From Acetobacter musti (GTDB taxonomy: Bacteria; Pseudomonadota; Alphaproteobacteria; Acetobacterales; Acetobacteraceae): a DNA stretch of 40,354 nt. The DNA lies in NCBI RefSeq assembly GCF_011516835.1, contig NZ_WOTB01000031.1, positions 1 to 40,354 of the forward strand. The letters run 5' to 3'. A program made the position numbers and the translations under genes. Shown here in pieces: positions 8,334 through 17,534 of this stretch. The notes under the pieces were generated by a model. It was not told the DNA's origin. It did no database searches and worked only from the letters and a program-made list of their open reading frames with translations. The first letter of the stretch is position 1. Each line of letters opens with the position of its first letter.

Positions 8334-10820
8334 TCAGAAATCCACACCAAAGCGGCCGCCGATGAACCGGGGCGTGCCAGGAATCCAGAACTCAGAAACA
8401 GTCGCGGCACCACCGCTGACATAATACTGCCGGTTAGCCAGATTGGTACCATAAACCGTAACGCTCCATCTTCTGTTAACCGGACGGAACGTCATATGGG
8501 CGCCAAGCAGGAAATAAGCCGGCAGATGATAACCATAGTTGCCAAATCCACCTGGGATAAGCGCCTGCGTATCACGATATTGCCAGTCTACACCGATTTC
8601 CAGTTCATGCGACCGGACAGGATTAAACCGGTAATCCGCAGTACCATTCGTGGTCATCTTTGGAATGCCAGAGTCAGTATTACTATAGCTTGTATAGATT
8701 GGCTGCCAGATTCCCGTAGCTGCATAATACTTGTTCACCGCAGCACTGTTAACGCTCTGGAAGTCCTGGTAAACTCCACGTTCGTAACCAAAGTTTTCCG
8801 TAATAAATATATGTTTGAACGGATGGAGTTCGAGCGTGAATTCTATGCCCCATATCTCAGATTTGGGAACGTTCGTGAACCGTCCCAAAGGTCCGTAACT
8901 CGGAACCACGAACGACGTCAGAATCTGCTGGTCATGATAATCATAGTAAAATGCAGCAGCATTCAGACGCATAACATTCGGAATGGGATCAGCCTTGAAG
9001 CCGGCTTCGTACGCCAGGACCGTTTCAGGTTTCATTGGCTCGAGCTGAGCCTGAACCACTGTATTATTGGCCGTAAAGCCGCCAGGCTTGAAGCCTTTAC
9101 TGACTTTAAAGTAGGTCTGCAGATGCGGGGTGATCTGATACTGGATACCGAGAACACCGGAAAACTGATTTGATGCCGAACCGGACGGTGTAAAAGCCTC
9201 GACATCTGTAACGGCCTGACAGAGGCCTTTGCCAGCGCATGTATACGGGCCGGCATAATGAGTTGTCGTGAGATTGTTGAGCTGACGATCATCAGCTTCG
9301 TGGTTTATGCCACCAAAAATCGTTATATTATGCGGCAGCCTGTAAGACAGATGTGCATATTGCGCAAATGTCTGCTGGTTGTCGTGAAACGCGGTTTCGG
9401 ACAGATATCCACGAGTTGGAGTATACTGGCTGAAATCAAACCACATCTGCTGGTAGGATTGGTACCTGTTATAATGCATTCCGACCGTCCACTGGAAACG
9501 GTCATTGATATTCAGAGAATGCAGCTTCACTTCCTGACTGAATGAGTTCGCATTGACATTGCGATACGCGTCACCGGTATTCCACGCGCTTGCGTCGGCG
9601 TCAGTATATTCGCCACGGCGTTCTGCAATATACGCGCTCTGAGTCTCAAGCTTCGCAAAACCAAGATCGCGTCCAAAGTAAAGATTTGCCCCCCACAGCG
9701 TGTTATGCTCGCTGGGTTTCATACTTGCACTTCTTCCGACAATTTTAGCGAAAGCGGGATTCATGCTCCATTCTGTCTGCCCGTAGGGCAATACATAACT
9801 GCCAGCCGGCGACGCGGTGCCCCCCAGGCTGACCACATTGACCGGACGGGTAGCGAGGGAGTTCACCGCGGATGTACCATTGACGAGTTCGGAATTATCC
9901 TGAACCCAGTGACCGGTCAGTTTTACTTCAGTTTTTTCGTCCGGCGTCCACTTCAGCTTTGCCCGGAGTGCACCTTCATTCGCATCTCCAAGATGCGCTC
10001 CGTTGGTAGGGTTATATTGCCAGCCACCGCCTTGCAGGGTCTGACCGGCGATACGGAAAGACAGGTTATGGGCAATCGGGCCGGAAATGTAAAAATCCGT
10101 CTTACTCCGGGCATAGCTCGCAATGTCTTCCGTAATACCGGCATGCCATGTGCTGGTTGGATCATTGGTACGAATATTGATTTCGCCACCCGTATCGGCC
10201 TGCCCATGCTCAGTCCCGACCGGTCCCGCTTTGATATCAACGCCGGCTACGTCGAACATCTGCCCGGACATCATGGACGCCATGGGATAGACGACATCAT
10301 CCACGTAAGTCATGACGGACTGGGTATTGTTCTGGGTAAGGTCAGCCATACCAATACCGCGAATGTAGAAATTCACGGTAGCGCCGCCATTTTCTCTTTG
10401 TATCGTAACGTTTGGAGCCAGATTCTGCAGATCCAGAACGCTCACAACACCCTGCTGCCGGAGGCGGTCGGCAGTAATATGGGTATCGGAATCAGGTGAA
10501 CGCTGAGCAGCACTGAAATGAAAAGCGTTACGGACGCCGGAAACAGAAACGGTTTCCGATCCGGCCTTAAGATGTTTCGCCGCATTCTGGCCCGCAGTCC
10601 GGGTTGCCGGACGTGAAACCGGGGCAGCATTACCTGAGTGGCGGGCGGTATTTGCACCGGTGCGGGCATGTGCAACTTTCGCATTGCTGCCGGATACAGA
10701 CGATGCGGCGTGAGCATGCGTGCTTATCGCGACACCGGATGTGCCGGTAATCAATATCAGGCAAAACGACAGGGGTGAGAGACGACCCGGATCATATTTA
10801 CTTTTGTATGAACTCTTCAT
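8334..10820 (-). CDS. TonB-dependent outer-membrane receptor
   Basis: 828-residue receptor. A signal peptide ends near THAHAAS. It is followed by an Ala/Thr/Arg-rich low-complexity linker, a plug domain starting near ETVSVSGVR and including NFYIRGIGM and YVDDVVYP, then a long beta-barrel ending in FIGGRFGVDF with the terminal Phe needed for outer-membrane insertion. The size and the IRGIG-type plug fit the FecA/FyuA-like family that serves many non-iron substrates. GAGAGA 6 nt before the ATG supports the start. It lies 72 nt after the stop of amidohydrolase copy 2 and 153 nt before an exported M20 peptidase, so a peptide or acyl-amino-acid ligand is more likely than a siderophore. That is inference from context. 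Confidence 0.92.
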   Translation of the reverse strand: MKSSYKSKYDPGRLSPLSFCLILITGTSGVAISTHAHAASSVSGSNAKVAHARTGANTARHSGNAAPVSRPATRTAGQNAAKHLKAGSETVSVSGVRNAFHFSAAQRSPDSDTHITADRLRQQGVVSVLDLQNLAPNVTIQRENGGATVNFYIRGIGMADLTQNNTQSVMTYVDDVVYPMASMMSGQMFDVAGVDIKAGPVGTEHGQADTGGEINIRTNDPTSTWHAGITEDIASYARSKTDFYISGPIAHNLSFRIAGQTLQGGGWQYNPTNGAHLGDANEGALRAKLKWTPDEKTEVKLTGHWVQDNSELVNGTSAVNSLATRPVNVVSLGGTASPAGSYVLPYGQTEWSMNPAFAKIVGRSASMKPSEHNTLWGANLYFGRDLGFAKLETQSAYIAERRGEYTDADASAWNTGDAYRNVNANSFSQEVKLHSLNINDRFQWTVGMHYNRYQSYQQMWFDFSQYTPTRGYLSETAFHDNQQTFAQYAHLSYRLPHNITIFGGINHEADDRQLNNLTTTHYAGPYTCAGKGLCQAVTDVEAFTPSGSASNQFSGVLGIQYQITPHLQTYFKVSKGFKPGGFTANNTVVQAQLEPMKPETVLAYEAGFKADPIPNVMRLNAAAFYYDYHDQQILTSFVVPSYGPLGRFTNVPKSEIWGIEFTLELHPFKHIFITENFGYERGVYQDFQSVNSAAVNKYYAATGIWQPIYTSYSNTDSGIPKMTTNGTADYRFNPVRSHELEIGVDWQYRDTQALIPGGFGNYGYHLPAYFLLGAHMTFRPVNRRWSVTVYGTNLANRQYYVSGGAATVSEFWIPGTPRFIGGRFGVDF

Positions 10821-10892
10821 TGTTCTCTCTTTCAGGCTTTCAGGTTTATCAGAAGGGTATTGCTGAAAGTGTGGCCCGTACCGGTCCTGCCG

Positions 10893-12182
10893 CTATTGCG
10901 GTGCGCCTGCTCCCTTCACGACCTGCCCTCCCTTCATAACGAAGTCGACATGTTCCAGGACACTGATATCAGAGAGTGGATTCCCCTTGACCGCGATCAT
11001 GTCACCGTAGTGACCTTCACTGATAGCACCGAGATCTTTCTCTTTTCCAAGGGCTTCAGCGGCATTCACCGTAGCTGTCCGCAGAGTCTCAAGCGGTGAC
11101 ATGCCCCATTTCACCATGATGGGAAATTGTCTGGCATTGTCGCCATTGGGAAACACGCCCGCATCGGTGCCGTAGATCATCCTGACGCCAGCGGCGAGGG
11201 CGCCGCGAAACACCCGCTCCTGTGCATCCACCACCATTCGGGCTTTCTGCATAGATTCCGGAAAGGCACCATTTTTTGTGCCCAGTTCAAGGACATAGGT
11301 CGATGTATAAGGTGTCATGTCGAGCCAGGCATGATTTGCCTTTGCAAGACGATAACCTTCTGCATCGGTGAGGCTGGCATGCTCAACCGTATCCACACCG
11401 GCCCGCAGGGCGTCATTGATACCCAGAGTCCCGTGAGCATGCACAGCGACCTTCATGCCCCAGCGGTGCGCCTCTTCCACCAGAACCTTCATCTCATCAA
11501 GGGAAAACTGCTCACGGTCAACGGGATCAGTTTTTGACATGACTCCACCGGTTCCGGAAAATTTGATGACCTCTGCACCATATTTTCGCAGCATTCTGAC
11601 AGCATGCCGGATTTCATCCGGTCCATCGACCACACCGGGACGGGGAACGGAATAATTCGGCGGCAACGAGCCTTCCACATCACAGTGACCGCCGGTGGCA
11701 CAGATCATGTAAGTTGCCGGAATGATACGCGGCCCGGGAACATAGCCACCTTCAATACCCTGCTTCAGTGCAACATCGTCGTAATTGGCAGAGCCGAGAT
11801 TGCGAACCGTCGTGAAGCCGGCAAGAAGTGTCTTCCGGGCGTTGGCGACACCCATTACGGTCCAGAAATTACTGGTGTATCCCAGCTTTCTGTAACCGCC
11901 TATTTCCGGTGAACTGGTCAGATGAACATGCATATCGATCAGACCCGGCAGCAAAGTCATTCCGGGCAAATCAACATGGCGGGCATCCGCCGGCATGGAC
12001 GTCTTTTGTGTAGAGACAGAAGAAATTCTGCCGTCTTTGACCACCACCACCGGATTCTTGATTTCTTTTCCACTGACGACGTCAATCATGCTCGCAGCCG
12101 TCACCACAACGGTATCAGCCTTAGCAGCAGCGACCTGAAGTCCGGCAAAAAAAGCAATGACTGGAACAGCAACTCTGCGCAA
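10893..12182 (-). CDS. Exported metal-dependent amidohydrolase (Xaa-Pro dipeptidase-like), copy 2
   Basis: About 429 residues, near-identical over most of its length to the product of 896-2188. It has the same metal-site motifs: DMHVHL, the candidate carboxylated Lys in EVIKFSGTGG, AVHAHG, VEHAS and YGTDAG. The signal peptide differs from copy 1 while the mature part is conserved. TTG at 12182 is the preferred start because AGGAG lies 8 nt upstream and copy 1 has an equivalent TTG with GGAGAG; the in-frame ATG at 12254 would add residues ahead of the signal. It is the first gene of the minus-strand run, directly ahead of the TonB receptor. It probably cleaves dipeptides or N-acyl amino acids in the periplasm; the specificity difference between the two copies is unknown. 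Confidence 0.88.
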   Translation of the reverse strand: MRRVAVPVIAFFAGLQVAAAKADTVVVTAASMIDVVSGKEIKNPVVVVKDGRISSVSTQKTSMPADARHVDLPGMTLLPGLIDMHVHLTSSPEIGGYRKLGYTSNFWTVMGVANARKTLLAGFTTVRNLGSANYDDVALKQGIEGGYVPGPRIIPATYMICATGGHCDVEGSLPPNYSVPRPGVVDGPDEIRHAVRMLRKYGAEVIKFSGTGGVMSKTDPVDREQFSLDEMKVLVEEAHRWGMKVAVHAHGTLGINDALRAGVDTVEHASLTDAEGYRLAKANHAWLDMTPYTSTYVLELGTKNGAFPESMQKARMVVDAQERVFRGALAAGVRMIYGTDAGVFPNGDNARQFPIMVKWGMSPLETLRTATVNAAEALGKEKDLGAISEGHYGDMIAVKGNPLSDISVLEHVDFVMKGGQVVKGAGAPQ

Positions 12183-12830
12183 CGCCTGTTCTCCTGTTTT
12201 AAGCAGCCTCTCACATGCATGAGTGGAGGCACATATGTTCAGATAGACGATCATTTCGATGAAAGACCGAATTTTATTTTCTGTCGGGAAGAGCCACTAA
12301 GACCTGCCGGGGATGCCTCACGTATTATCTCGATATCAAAATAAGCATGTTATTTTTATAACGCAACGTAATTATCGTGGCATCAGAGCACTATAATTTA
12401 AACAGACGATTGATTGTCATCCGGGGAAAAATGCGCAGATTTCCGCCTGAAAACCGCTGATCTGGTGAATTCTCTGACCATGACATTTTGGTGAGCTGAA
12501 ATCGGACACGGCAGAGTGTTTTCGGTTCTGTTCATGGAAACTTATCGATTCGATAACGTATCCAGGCAAACAGGCGATTACAGAGTCGGGGACGGTACAA
12601 AGCAGACGGCAGAGAAGAAGACCGTGCGACATCTGTTATAGTGCGTTGCGACAAGTGGCCGGTTTCTGGCCTGTGCCAAATATAATCGCAACGCAACTGT
12701 CGAGTTTATAACGCCGTTTATCGTATCTGACGGGCCTGGCGCATGACTTTCGCCCCGGAATGCAGAGTTTTATCCTTTTCTCCTCCAGGGCATCCATCTC
12801 CGGTCTCTTCACAAAACCTGAATCAAAATC
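12183..12830. other. Gene-free interval with upstream region of amidohydrolase copy 2
   Basis: About 650 bp with no convincing gene. A 71-codon minus-strand frame (12417-12632) has no recognisable domain. The interval should hold the promoter of the minus-strand hydrolase/receptor run and the 3' flank of the S12 hydrolase gene. The most notable element is the interrupted palindrome at 12635-12712. Confidence 0.4.
12635..12712. repeat. Long interrupted palindrome
   Basis: The inner arms tgcgttgcga (12642-12651) and tcgcaacgca (12686-12695) are perfect 10-bp complements. The outer arms gttata (12635-12640) and tataac (about 12707-12712) also pair, with a 9-11 nt asymmetric insertion on the right. 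The 34-nt centre contains a smaller ggcc/ggcc hairpin. It could be a structured leader, an operator pair or relic ends of a small mobile element. No T tract follows. Confidence 0.45.
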
Positions 12831-14411
12831 CTACACAGAGATCAAAGGAGCTTGAGCGGTTTCTTTCATCCCGCCAACCGATACTATGGTCAGGCGCTCG
12901 TAGATCACCGAACGCGCCCGCGCCGTAGCCAGTTCTATCTGATCACACGACAGCCGTTTCAGGCGAACCTCAACGGACCATGGACCATCATCGCGCCGAA
13001 ACAGCCAGAGACCGCGACCCAGTGATCGCAGGGGCATCCGGCTGCGCTGCGGACCTGTCCCCTGAATCAGGACCCCATCGCATATCTCCAGCAGCGCACC
13101 CTGACCGGGAATAATCCATATCCCATCAAGGGCACTGACATCCGGACCCGTCCCTGGCAATGCGGGCGCGAAACGCACCGGAGAAAAGCCTATCTCCCCT
13201 GCCAGATGCCCCGCCACCGACCGCAGGCTGACCGGCGCTGTCGGATTAACGGAAACCGCTTTATCTTCACCGGCGCAAAATAACGGCTCCTCAGCTCCCA
13301 TATGTATAATACTGCGCTCTCTGACCTCGATCCAGCGGGTGCCGCTTTCGTCGACATAGAAGCCTGGCGATGCCCATCCGGGACTGACCGGATCAGGCAG
13401 AGTGAGACCAAAACCGGCCGCCAGCACAGATCTGGCAATCGTTCTGGCAGCGGTATCCTCACGATTCGAAGTCACAACAACACCGCAGCCCGACGCCGGA
13501 TCGATCAGGAAACAGGCTTTGTAGCCGGGCAATGATCCGTCGTGACCGACAAACGTACGCCCCTGCACCGTCATACGATAAAGCCCGAGCCCGTAATCCG
13601 TACAGTATCCGTTCAGCAGGACCCGTGGAACTGCCAGCCGGCTGAACAGGGTCGCCAGACTGCCCTGTCCGGCGATCAGATGCCTCAGCCAGTCCGCCAA
13701 TGCGCTGGCGGACCCACAAAGACAACCTGAGGCCGATAACGGCATACCCTGATCGCCAGGCTGCCAGCCGCGTTCCGTCTCCCAGTAGCCAGGCACCAGG
13801 CCAGCTACGGTGTCACCCCAGATTTCGGGTGTATAAAGTGATGCTCCGGCTCCACGCCTGACATGGCTCTCGACGAACCCGGCGAAATTCAGCCTCTTGC
13901 GCGCCAGTGCAGTCTCGACGAGGCGATAGCCGGTATTGGAATACGACAACTCCGTGTCCGGCTGGAAATTCAGCCGGTCGAGCAACGTAAGCTGCTTACA
14001 GGCGGCCGGTATTTCACATCTGGAATTGAAGAAAAGCCCTTGCAGGCTGAGGCACTCCCGCAGATCTGGCAGCCCTCCGGTCATCGACAGCGCCTGAGCG
14101 ACTTTCACCATTCCGATTTCAGGCTGCAACTCCGGCAGATGCAGGAGAAGAGGGTCTTCCAGCCCGATCTGATCGGCTGCGGACAGGACCATAGCTGCCA
14201 GTACATGTTTGGTGATCGAGGCAAGTCGTACTACTGTGTTTTCATCAAATACTGACTCCTGTGCCAGATCTCCCAGACCGCCGGAAACTGAAAAACGGGA
14301 CCCTGACCGGTCGAAAACCAGGATTGCACCACCGGGTCCGGATGTGCTCCAGGGAGCGACAATACGTTCCATCATGGCAGACATGGCCGCTACATCCGCT
14401 ACCATTTTCAT
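12831..14411 (-). CDS. S12 family serine hydrolase, D-aminopeptidase (DAP)-like
   Basis: 526-residue penicillin-recognising hydrolase. The catalytic motifs are SxxK as ASITK (S65, K68), YxN as YSN (Y157) and HxG as GHDG (H290). Spacing and total length match D-aminopeptidase DAP of Brucella/Ochrobactrum (about 520 residues: an N-terminal beta-lactamase-fold domain plus two C-terminal barrel domains) better than class C beta-lactamases (about 380). DAP releases N-terminal D-amino acids from peptides and amides. There is no signal peptide, so it is probably cytoplasmic. It is divergent from the ACS transporter gene across a 292-bp gap. If it is a true DAP, the peptides handled here may include D-residues. 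An esterase or amidase role is possible, as is common in this fold. Confidence 0.8.
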   Translation of the reverse strand: MKMVADVAAMSAMMERIVAPWSTSGPGGAILVFDRSGSRFSVSGGLGDLAQESVFDENTVVRLASITKHVLAAMVLSAADQIGLEDPLLLHLPELQPEIGMVKVAQALSMTGGLPDLRECLSLQGLFFNSRCEIPAACKQLTLLDRLNFQPDTELSYSNTGYRLVETALARKRLNFAGFVESHVRRGAGASLYTPEIWGDTVAGLVPGYWETERGWQPGDQGMPLSASGCLCGSASALADWLRHLIAGQGSLATLFSRLAVPRVLLNGYCTDYGLGLYRMTVQGRTFVGHDGSLPGYKACFLIDPASGCGVVVTSNREDTAARTIARSVLAAGFGLTLPDPVSPGWASPGFYVDESGTRWIEVRERSIIHMGAEEPLFCAGEDKAVSVNPTAPVSLRSVAGHLAGEIGFSPVRFAPALPGTGPDVSALDGIWIIPGQGALLEICDGVLIQGTGPQRSRMPLRSLGRGLWLFRRDDGPWSVEVRLKRLSCDQIELATARARSVIYERLTIVSVGGMKETAQAPLISV

Positions 14412-14703
14412 AAATCTCTGCCCTTTGTGTAATTTTTTAGATTTTTGCTCGAAAAATTAATAACTGTGACGGGTGAGATTGTCGGCACTTCGGTCTGGCC
14501 GGACCTTGATTCGTTACGATTAAATTCAGAATCACAATCTGACCTCAAATTTCTGCTTCCGAATAATTTTTAGACAGTGCACTCCGGTACAATATCACAT
14601 TGGCGCGACATTTTCTGAGAAGTGATAGCTTGCTCTCCTGTACGAGGCATGTTTTTATCGTTTTCGTTGCAAGGCGGGAATAGTTTATCGGCCTGCTGAT
14701 CGC
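14412..14703. promoter_or_regulatory. Divergent intergenic region between S12 hydrolase and ACS transporter
   Basis: 292 bp, AT-rich near the hydrolase start (tttttagatttttgctcg...) and between divergent genes, so both promoters should lie here. I see no unambiguous -35/-10 pair and no dyad strong enough to name an operator. No coding frame here is convincing. Confidence 0.4.
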
Positions 14704-16062
14704 ATGTTTCCCGCTGCTTCACAGAAAGTTCCGGTGTTGGAAATTTCCCCCTGCCAGGCTGGGTTATCTCCGGCATTGAGTAAAAAATTATGCTGGCGTT
14801 TCGCTCCGTTACTGGTTGCCATATACATGGTGAACCAGATGGACCGCTCAAACATGGGCTACGCATCACTGGTCATGAATAAGGAAATTCATCTCAGTAT
14901 TGCACAATATGGAACCGGAACGAGTTTTTTCTTTGTCGGTTATATCCTGTGCGAAATTCCGAGCAATATCATTCTGAGTAAACTGGGTGCTCGGATATGG
15001 CTCTCAAGAATTATGATATCATGGGGTATTATATCGTCGATCTCATGTCTGGTGAATAACGACAAATCTTTTTATATCACGCGATTTATATTGGGAGTGG
15101 CGGAAGCCGGTTTCTTTCCCGGGGTAATGTATTTCCTTACCGTGTGGTTCCCGTCTCGCGACCGGGTGTGGTTTGCGACGATCTTTACAATGGCGATACC
15201 GGCTTCCGGTATGGTGAGTGCTCCACTTTCCACCTTCTTAATGCAACATGTTTCGATTATGGGACTGAGTGGATGGCGCAGTATGCTTTTTCTGGAAGGG
15301 ATCCCGGCGATCCTGCTTGGAGCGACCGTATTTTTTGTACTCCCGGACAAACCTGAAAGAGCTCGATGGCTAACGCCCGCCGAGAAGGCGGAGATCCGGC
15401 GGGCACTCTGCCTGGAAAGCTCACAAGAGGATGAAATTCAAAGCGTTTCCGGAAAATCCGCACTGACGGATACACGCGTATGGCTGATCGGAAGTGTTTA
15501 TTTTGGGTTAAATTCCACTCTCATTACAATTCTGTATTTCATTCCTCAGGTGGTGAACGATTTTTGTAATGTATCCGATAATTTAACTCCACTGCAGATC
15601 GGACTGTTCTCTGCTTTGCCGTTTATAGCTTCGATTGTGGGAATGTGGATGTGGGGCAGATATGTTCGACAACGGCACTTCCACATCGCGTTTATTGTCA
15701 GGCCTATGCTTGTAAGTGCTCTTTCTCTGGCGGCGGCACCATGGCTCCCATCTGCGGGCGGGATTATGACTTTGCTTTCCATGAGTACTACGGGTTGTCT
15801 ATGTGCTATCGGTACGTTCTGGCAATTACCCGCCATGATGGTGAAGCATGACCAGGCAGCGGCCCTGGCGTTAATCACAAGTATTGGTGTGTCATCAGGG
15901 ATCGTGGTCGGATCATTTGTCGGTGGAATGAGAGAGACAACCGGTTCTTACAATATACCATTCTGCGTCATTGCTGCCTGTATGGGCGCGAGTGCATTTG
16001 TGGTCCTGTTCCTTGCCCGCCAGGTCAGAACACCTGTGACGGCCGCCACGCCTGACAGATAA
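14704..16062 (+). CDS. MFS transporter, anion:cation symporter (ACS) type
   Basis: 452-residue, 12-helix inner-membrane carrier. MVNQMDRSNMGYASLVMNKE in helix 1, LCEIPSNIILSKLGARIW (helix 2 and loop), RFILGVAEAGFFPGVMYFL (helix 4) and GWRSMLFLEGIPAILLG (helix 6) are typical of ACS carriers for tartrate, 4-hydroxyphenylacetate, phthalate or hexuronates. The first ATG lacks a good ribosome site, so the exact N-terminus is uncertain by up to about 30 residues. A class II aldolase gene follows after 13 nt, which suggests import of a hydroxylated organic acid that the aldolase then processes. Confidence 0.87.
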   Translation: MFPAASQKVPVLEISPCQAGLSPALSKKLCWRFAPLLVAIYMVNQMDRSNMGYASLVMNKEIHLSIAQYGTGTSFFFVGYILCEIPSNIILSKLGARIWLSRIMISWGIISSISCLVNNDKSFYITRFILGVAEAGFFPGVMYFLTVWFPSRDRVWFATIFTMAIPASGMVSAPLSTFLMQHVSIMGLSGWRSMLFLEGIPAILLGATVFFVLPDKPERARWLTPAEKAEIRRALCLESSQEDEIQSVSGKSALTDTRVWLIGSVYFGLNSTLITILYFIPQVVNDFCNVSDNLTPLQIGLFSALPFIASIVGMWMWGRYVRQRHFHIAFIVRPMLVSALSLAAAPWLPSAGGIMTLLSMSTTGCLCAIGTFWQLPAMMVKHDQAAALALITSIGVSSGIVVGSFVGGMRETTGSYNIPFCVIAACMGASAFVVLFLARQVRTPVTAATPDR

Positions 16063-16075
16063 AGGAGATCCGGAA

Positions 16076-16870
16076 TTGGCTTCCCCTGTATTTCCTGACA
16101 TTCCCATGCCTCTGGGAGGGGCTCTGCCCAGGCCCCGGGTATTTAGTTCTTTTCAGGACGAACGTGCTCATTGCAGGAACACGCTTGCCAGGGCGTTCAG
16201 GGTATTCGGACGTCTTGGACTGGCCGAGGGAATTGCCGGTCACATTACTGTTCGCGACCCGGAGTTCCACGACAGGCTATGGGTTAACCCCTATGCTGTC
16301 CATTTTTCCAGAATTACGGCGGACGATTTAATCTGTATCAGCAAAAATGGCGAGGTCGTCTCAGGAGACGGACCAGTTAATGCAGCTGCTGTTGCCATTC
16401 ATTGCGGCATTCATCGGGAAAATCCGGATGTGGTCGCTGCCGTGCATACTCATACAACGTATGGTCGCGCAATGTCAGCGCTCAATCAGTATTTGCTGCC
16501 TGTTAATCAGGAGGCCTGTGCCTTTTTTGAAAACCATATTCTCTTCCGGGGTGATGTCGTCGTTCTGTCGGATGATGAAGGTACCCGTATAGGAAAATCA
16601 CTTGGGAAGGCCCGGCATGCTATAATGCAGAATCACGGCCTTCTGACCACCGGAAGTTCGATTGAAGCAGCATGCTACCGTTTTATCTCGATGGAGAGGT
16701 GCTGTGAGATACAACTGCTCGCAAGCAGCGCCGGTCAGCTTTATCCACTGTCAGACGATGAAGCGCGCAAAGTAAAGGCGTCAGTAGGGTCTGACTATGT
16801 GGCATGGCTGGCGTTCAGAGGAATCATGGATGTTTATTCCTCTGAAGAACAGAGCGGTATTGATGTTTGA
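16076..16870 (+). CDS. Class II aldolase/adducin family protein
   Basis: 264-residue member of the zinc-dependent class II aldolase/adducin fold (fuculose-1-phosphate aldolase, ribulose-5-phosphate epimerase and related decarboxylases). It contains AIHCGIHRENPDVVAAVHTH with metal ligands H124 and H126, NQEACAFFEN and MQNHGLLTTG with the third ligand near H187. The TTG start at 16076 is supported by AAAGGAG 8 nt upstream. It lies 13 nt after the ACS transporter, almost certainly co-transcribed. The stop is 3 nt from the end of an IS5 transposase relic on the other strand, so the extreme C-terminus may have been altered by that insertion, though the length is normal. The exact substrate cannot be assigned. 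Confidence 0.88.
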   Translation: MASPVFPDIPMPLGGALPRPRVFSSFQDERAHCRNTLARAFRVFGRLGLAEGIAGHITVRDPEFHDRLWVNPYAVHFSRITADDLICISKNGEVVSGDGPVNAAAVAIHCGIHRENPDVVAAVHTHTTYGRAMSALNQYLLPVNQEACAFFENHILFRGDVVVLSDDEGTRIGKSLGKARHAIMQNHGLLTTGSSIEAACYRFISMERCCEIQLLASSAGQLYPLSDDEARKVKASVGSDYVAWLAFRGIMDVYSSEEQSGIDV

Positions 16871-16872
16871 AT

Positions 16873-17500
16873 TTACATTTTCAGATTTCGGCTCCATCTG
16901 CTGAACATCCACTCGATACGATTGCGATCCTGATAACGACGGAAATCGCAGGGAATATCCTCTGTGCAGTTTGAACATGGCGGGATAACAGGAAGAACTC
17001 CTCGAAAACCAGGTTCTCCCGTATCCTGTCACTATATTCCTTGCCAGCCATAAGTCTGTGCGACGTTACGACTGGCAGGTCCATCAGGCCGTCGGCGCCG
17101 GAATAACCGGAAATTTCGGCGGCCCGTCAGGTCGAAACCAGAAGAGCGTTCCCGACCGTCAGAGCGGGCGTGGATCCTGCTCGTAAAGCCGCCGCGGCTT
17201 CGACCAGAACCTTCCTTATGAGTCATCCTTTGTGCCAGCCGCCTTACCGCTGGCGATCATGTGCTGCCCGTCATCGGTCAGGCCGGGTTCAGTCAGCCGT
17301 TTCCAGGCCGGGTGTCCCAGACACCATGTTCTGCCCACGATGGAACTGCAATTGACCGAGTTCCATTTTCCATAGCGTTCATGCATGTCCCACCATGGGT
17401 AACCAACACGCAGGACACAAAGAATTCCTTTGAGAACAGACCATTTCCGGGCGAGATCAGAAGCCACGCTCAGGCGGTCAGAAAGCCGCCAGTGACGCCC
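16873..17500 (-). pseudogene. Decayed IS5-family transposase
   Basis: Three minus-strand frames together rebuild an IS5-type transposase. From 17467, GILCVLRVGYPWWDMHERYG followed by KWNSV (N-terminal domain). From 17226, GRSRGGFTSRIHARSDGRE and FDLTG (DDE core). From 17084, RIRENLVFEEFF, continuing in another frame as VIPPCSNCTEDIPCDFRRYQ and then DRNRIEWMFSRWSRN to a stop at 16873. At least two frameshifts and missing segments make it non-functional. It differs from the IS427-type pieces at 1-742. Downstream is the exported M28 peptidase gene. Confidence 0.75.
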
Positions 17501-17534
17501 ATTTCCGCGAGCCTCCAGTGATGGCCTTCATGCT

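Noticed and set aside
12417..12632. 71-codon minus-strand frame
   Set aside because: No ribosome site, no domain, and it lies in an intergenic region with inverted repeats.
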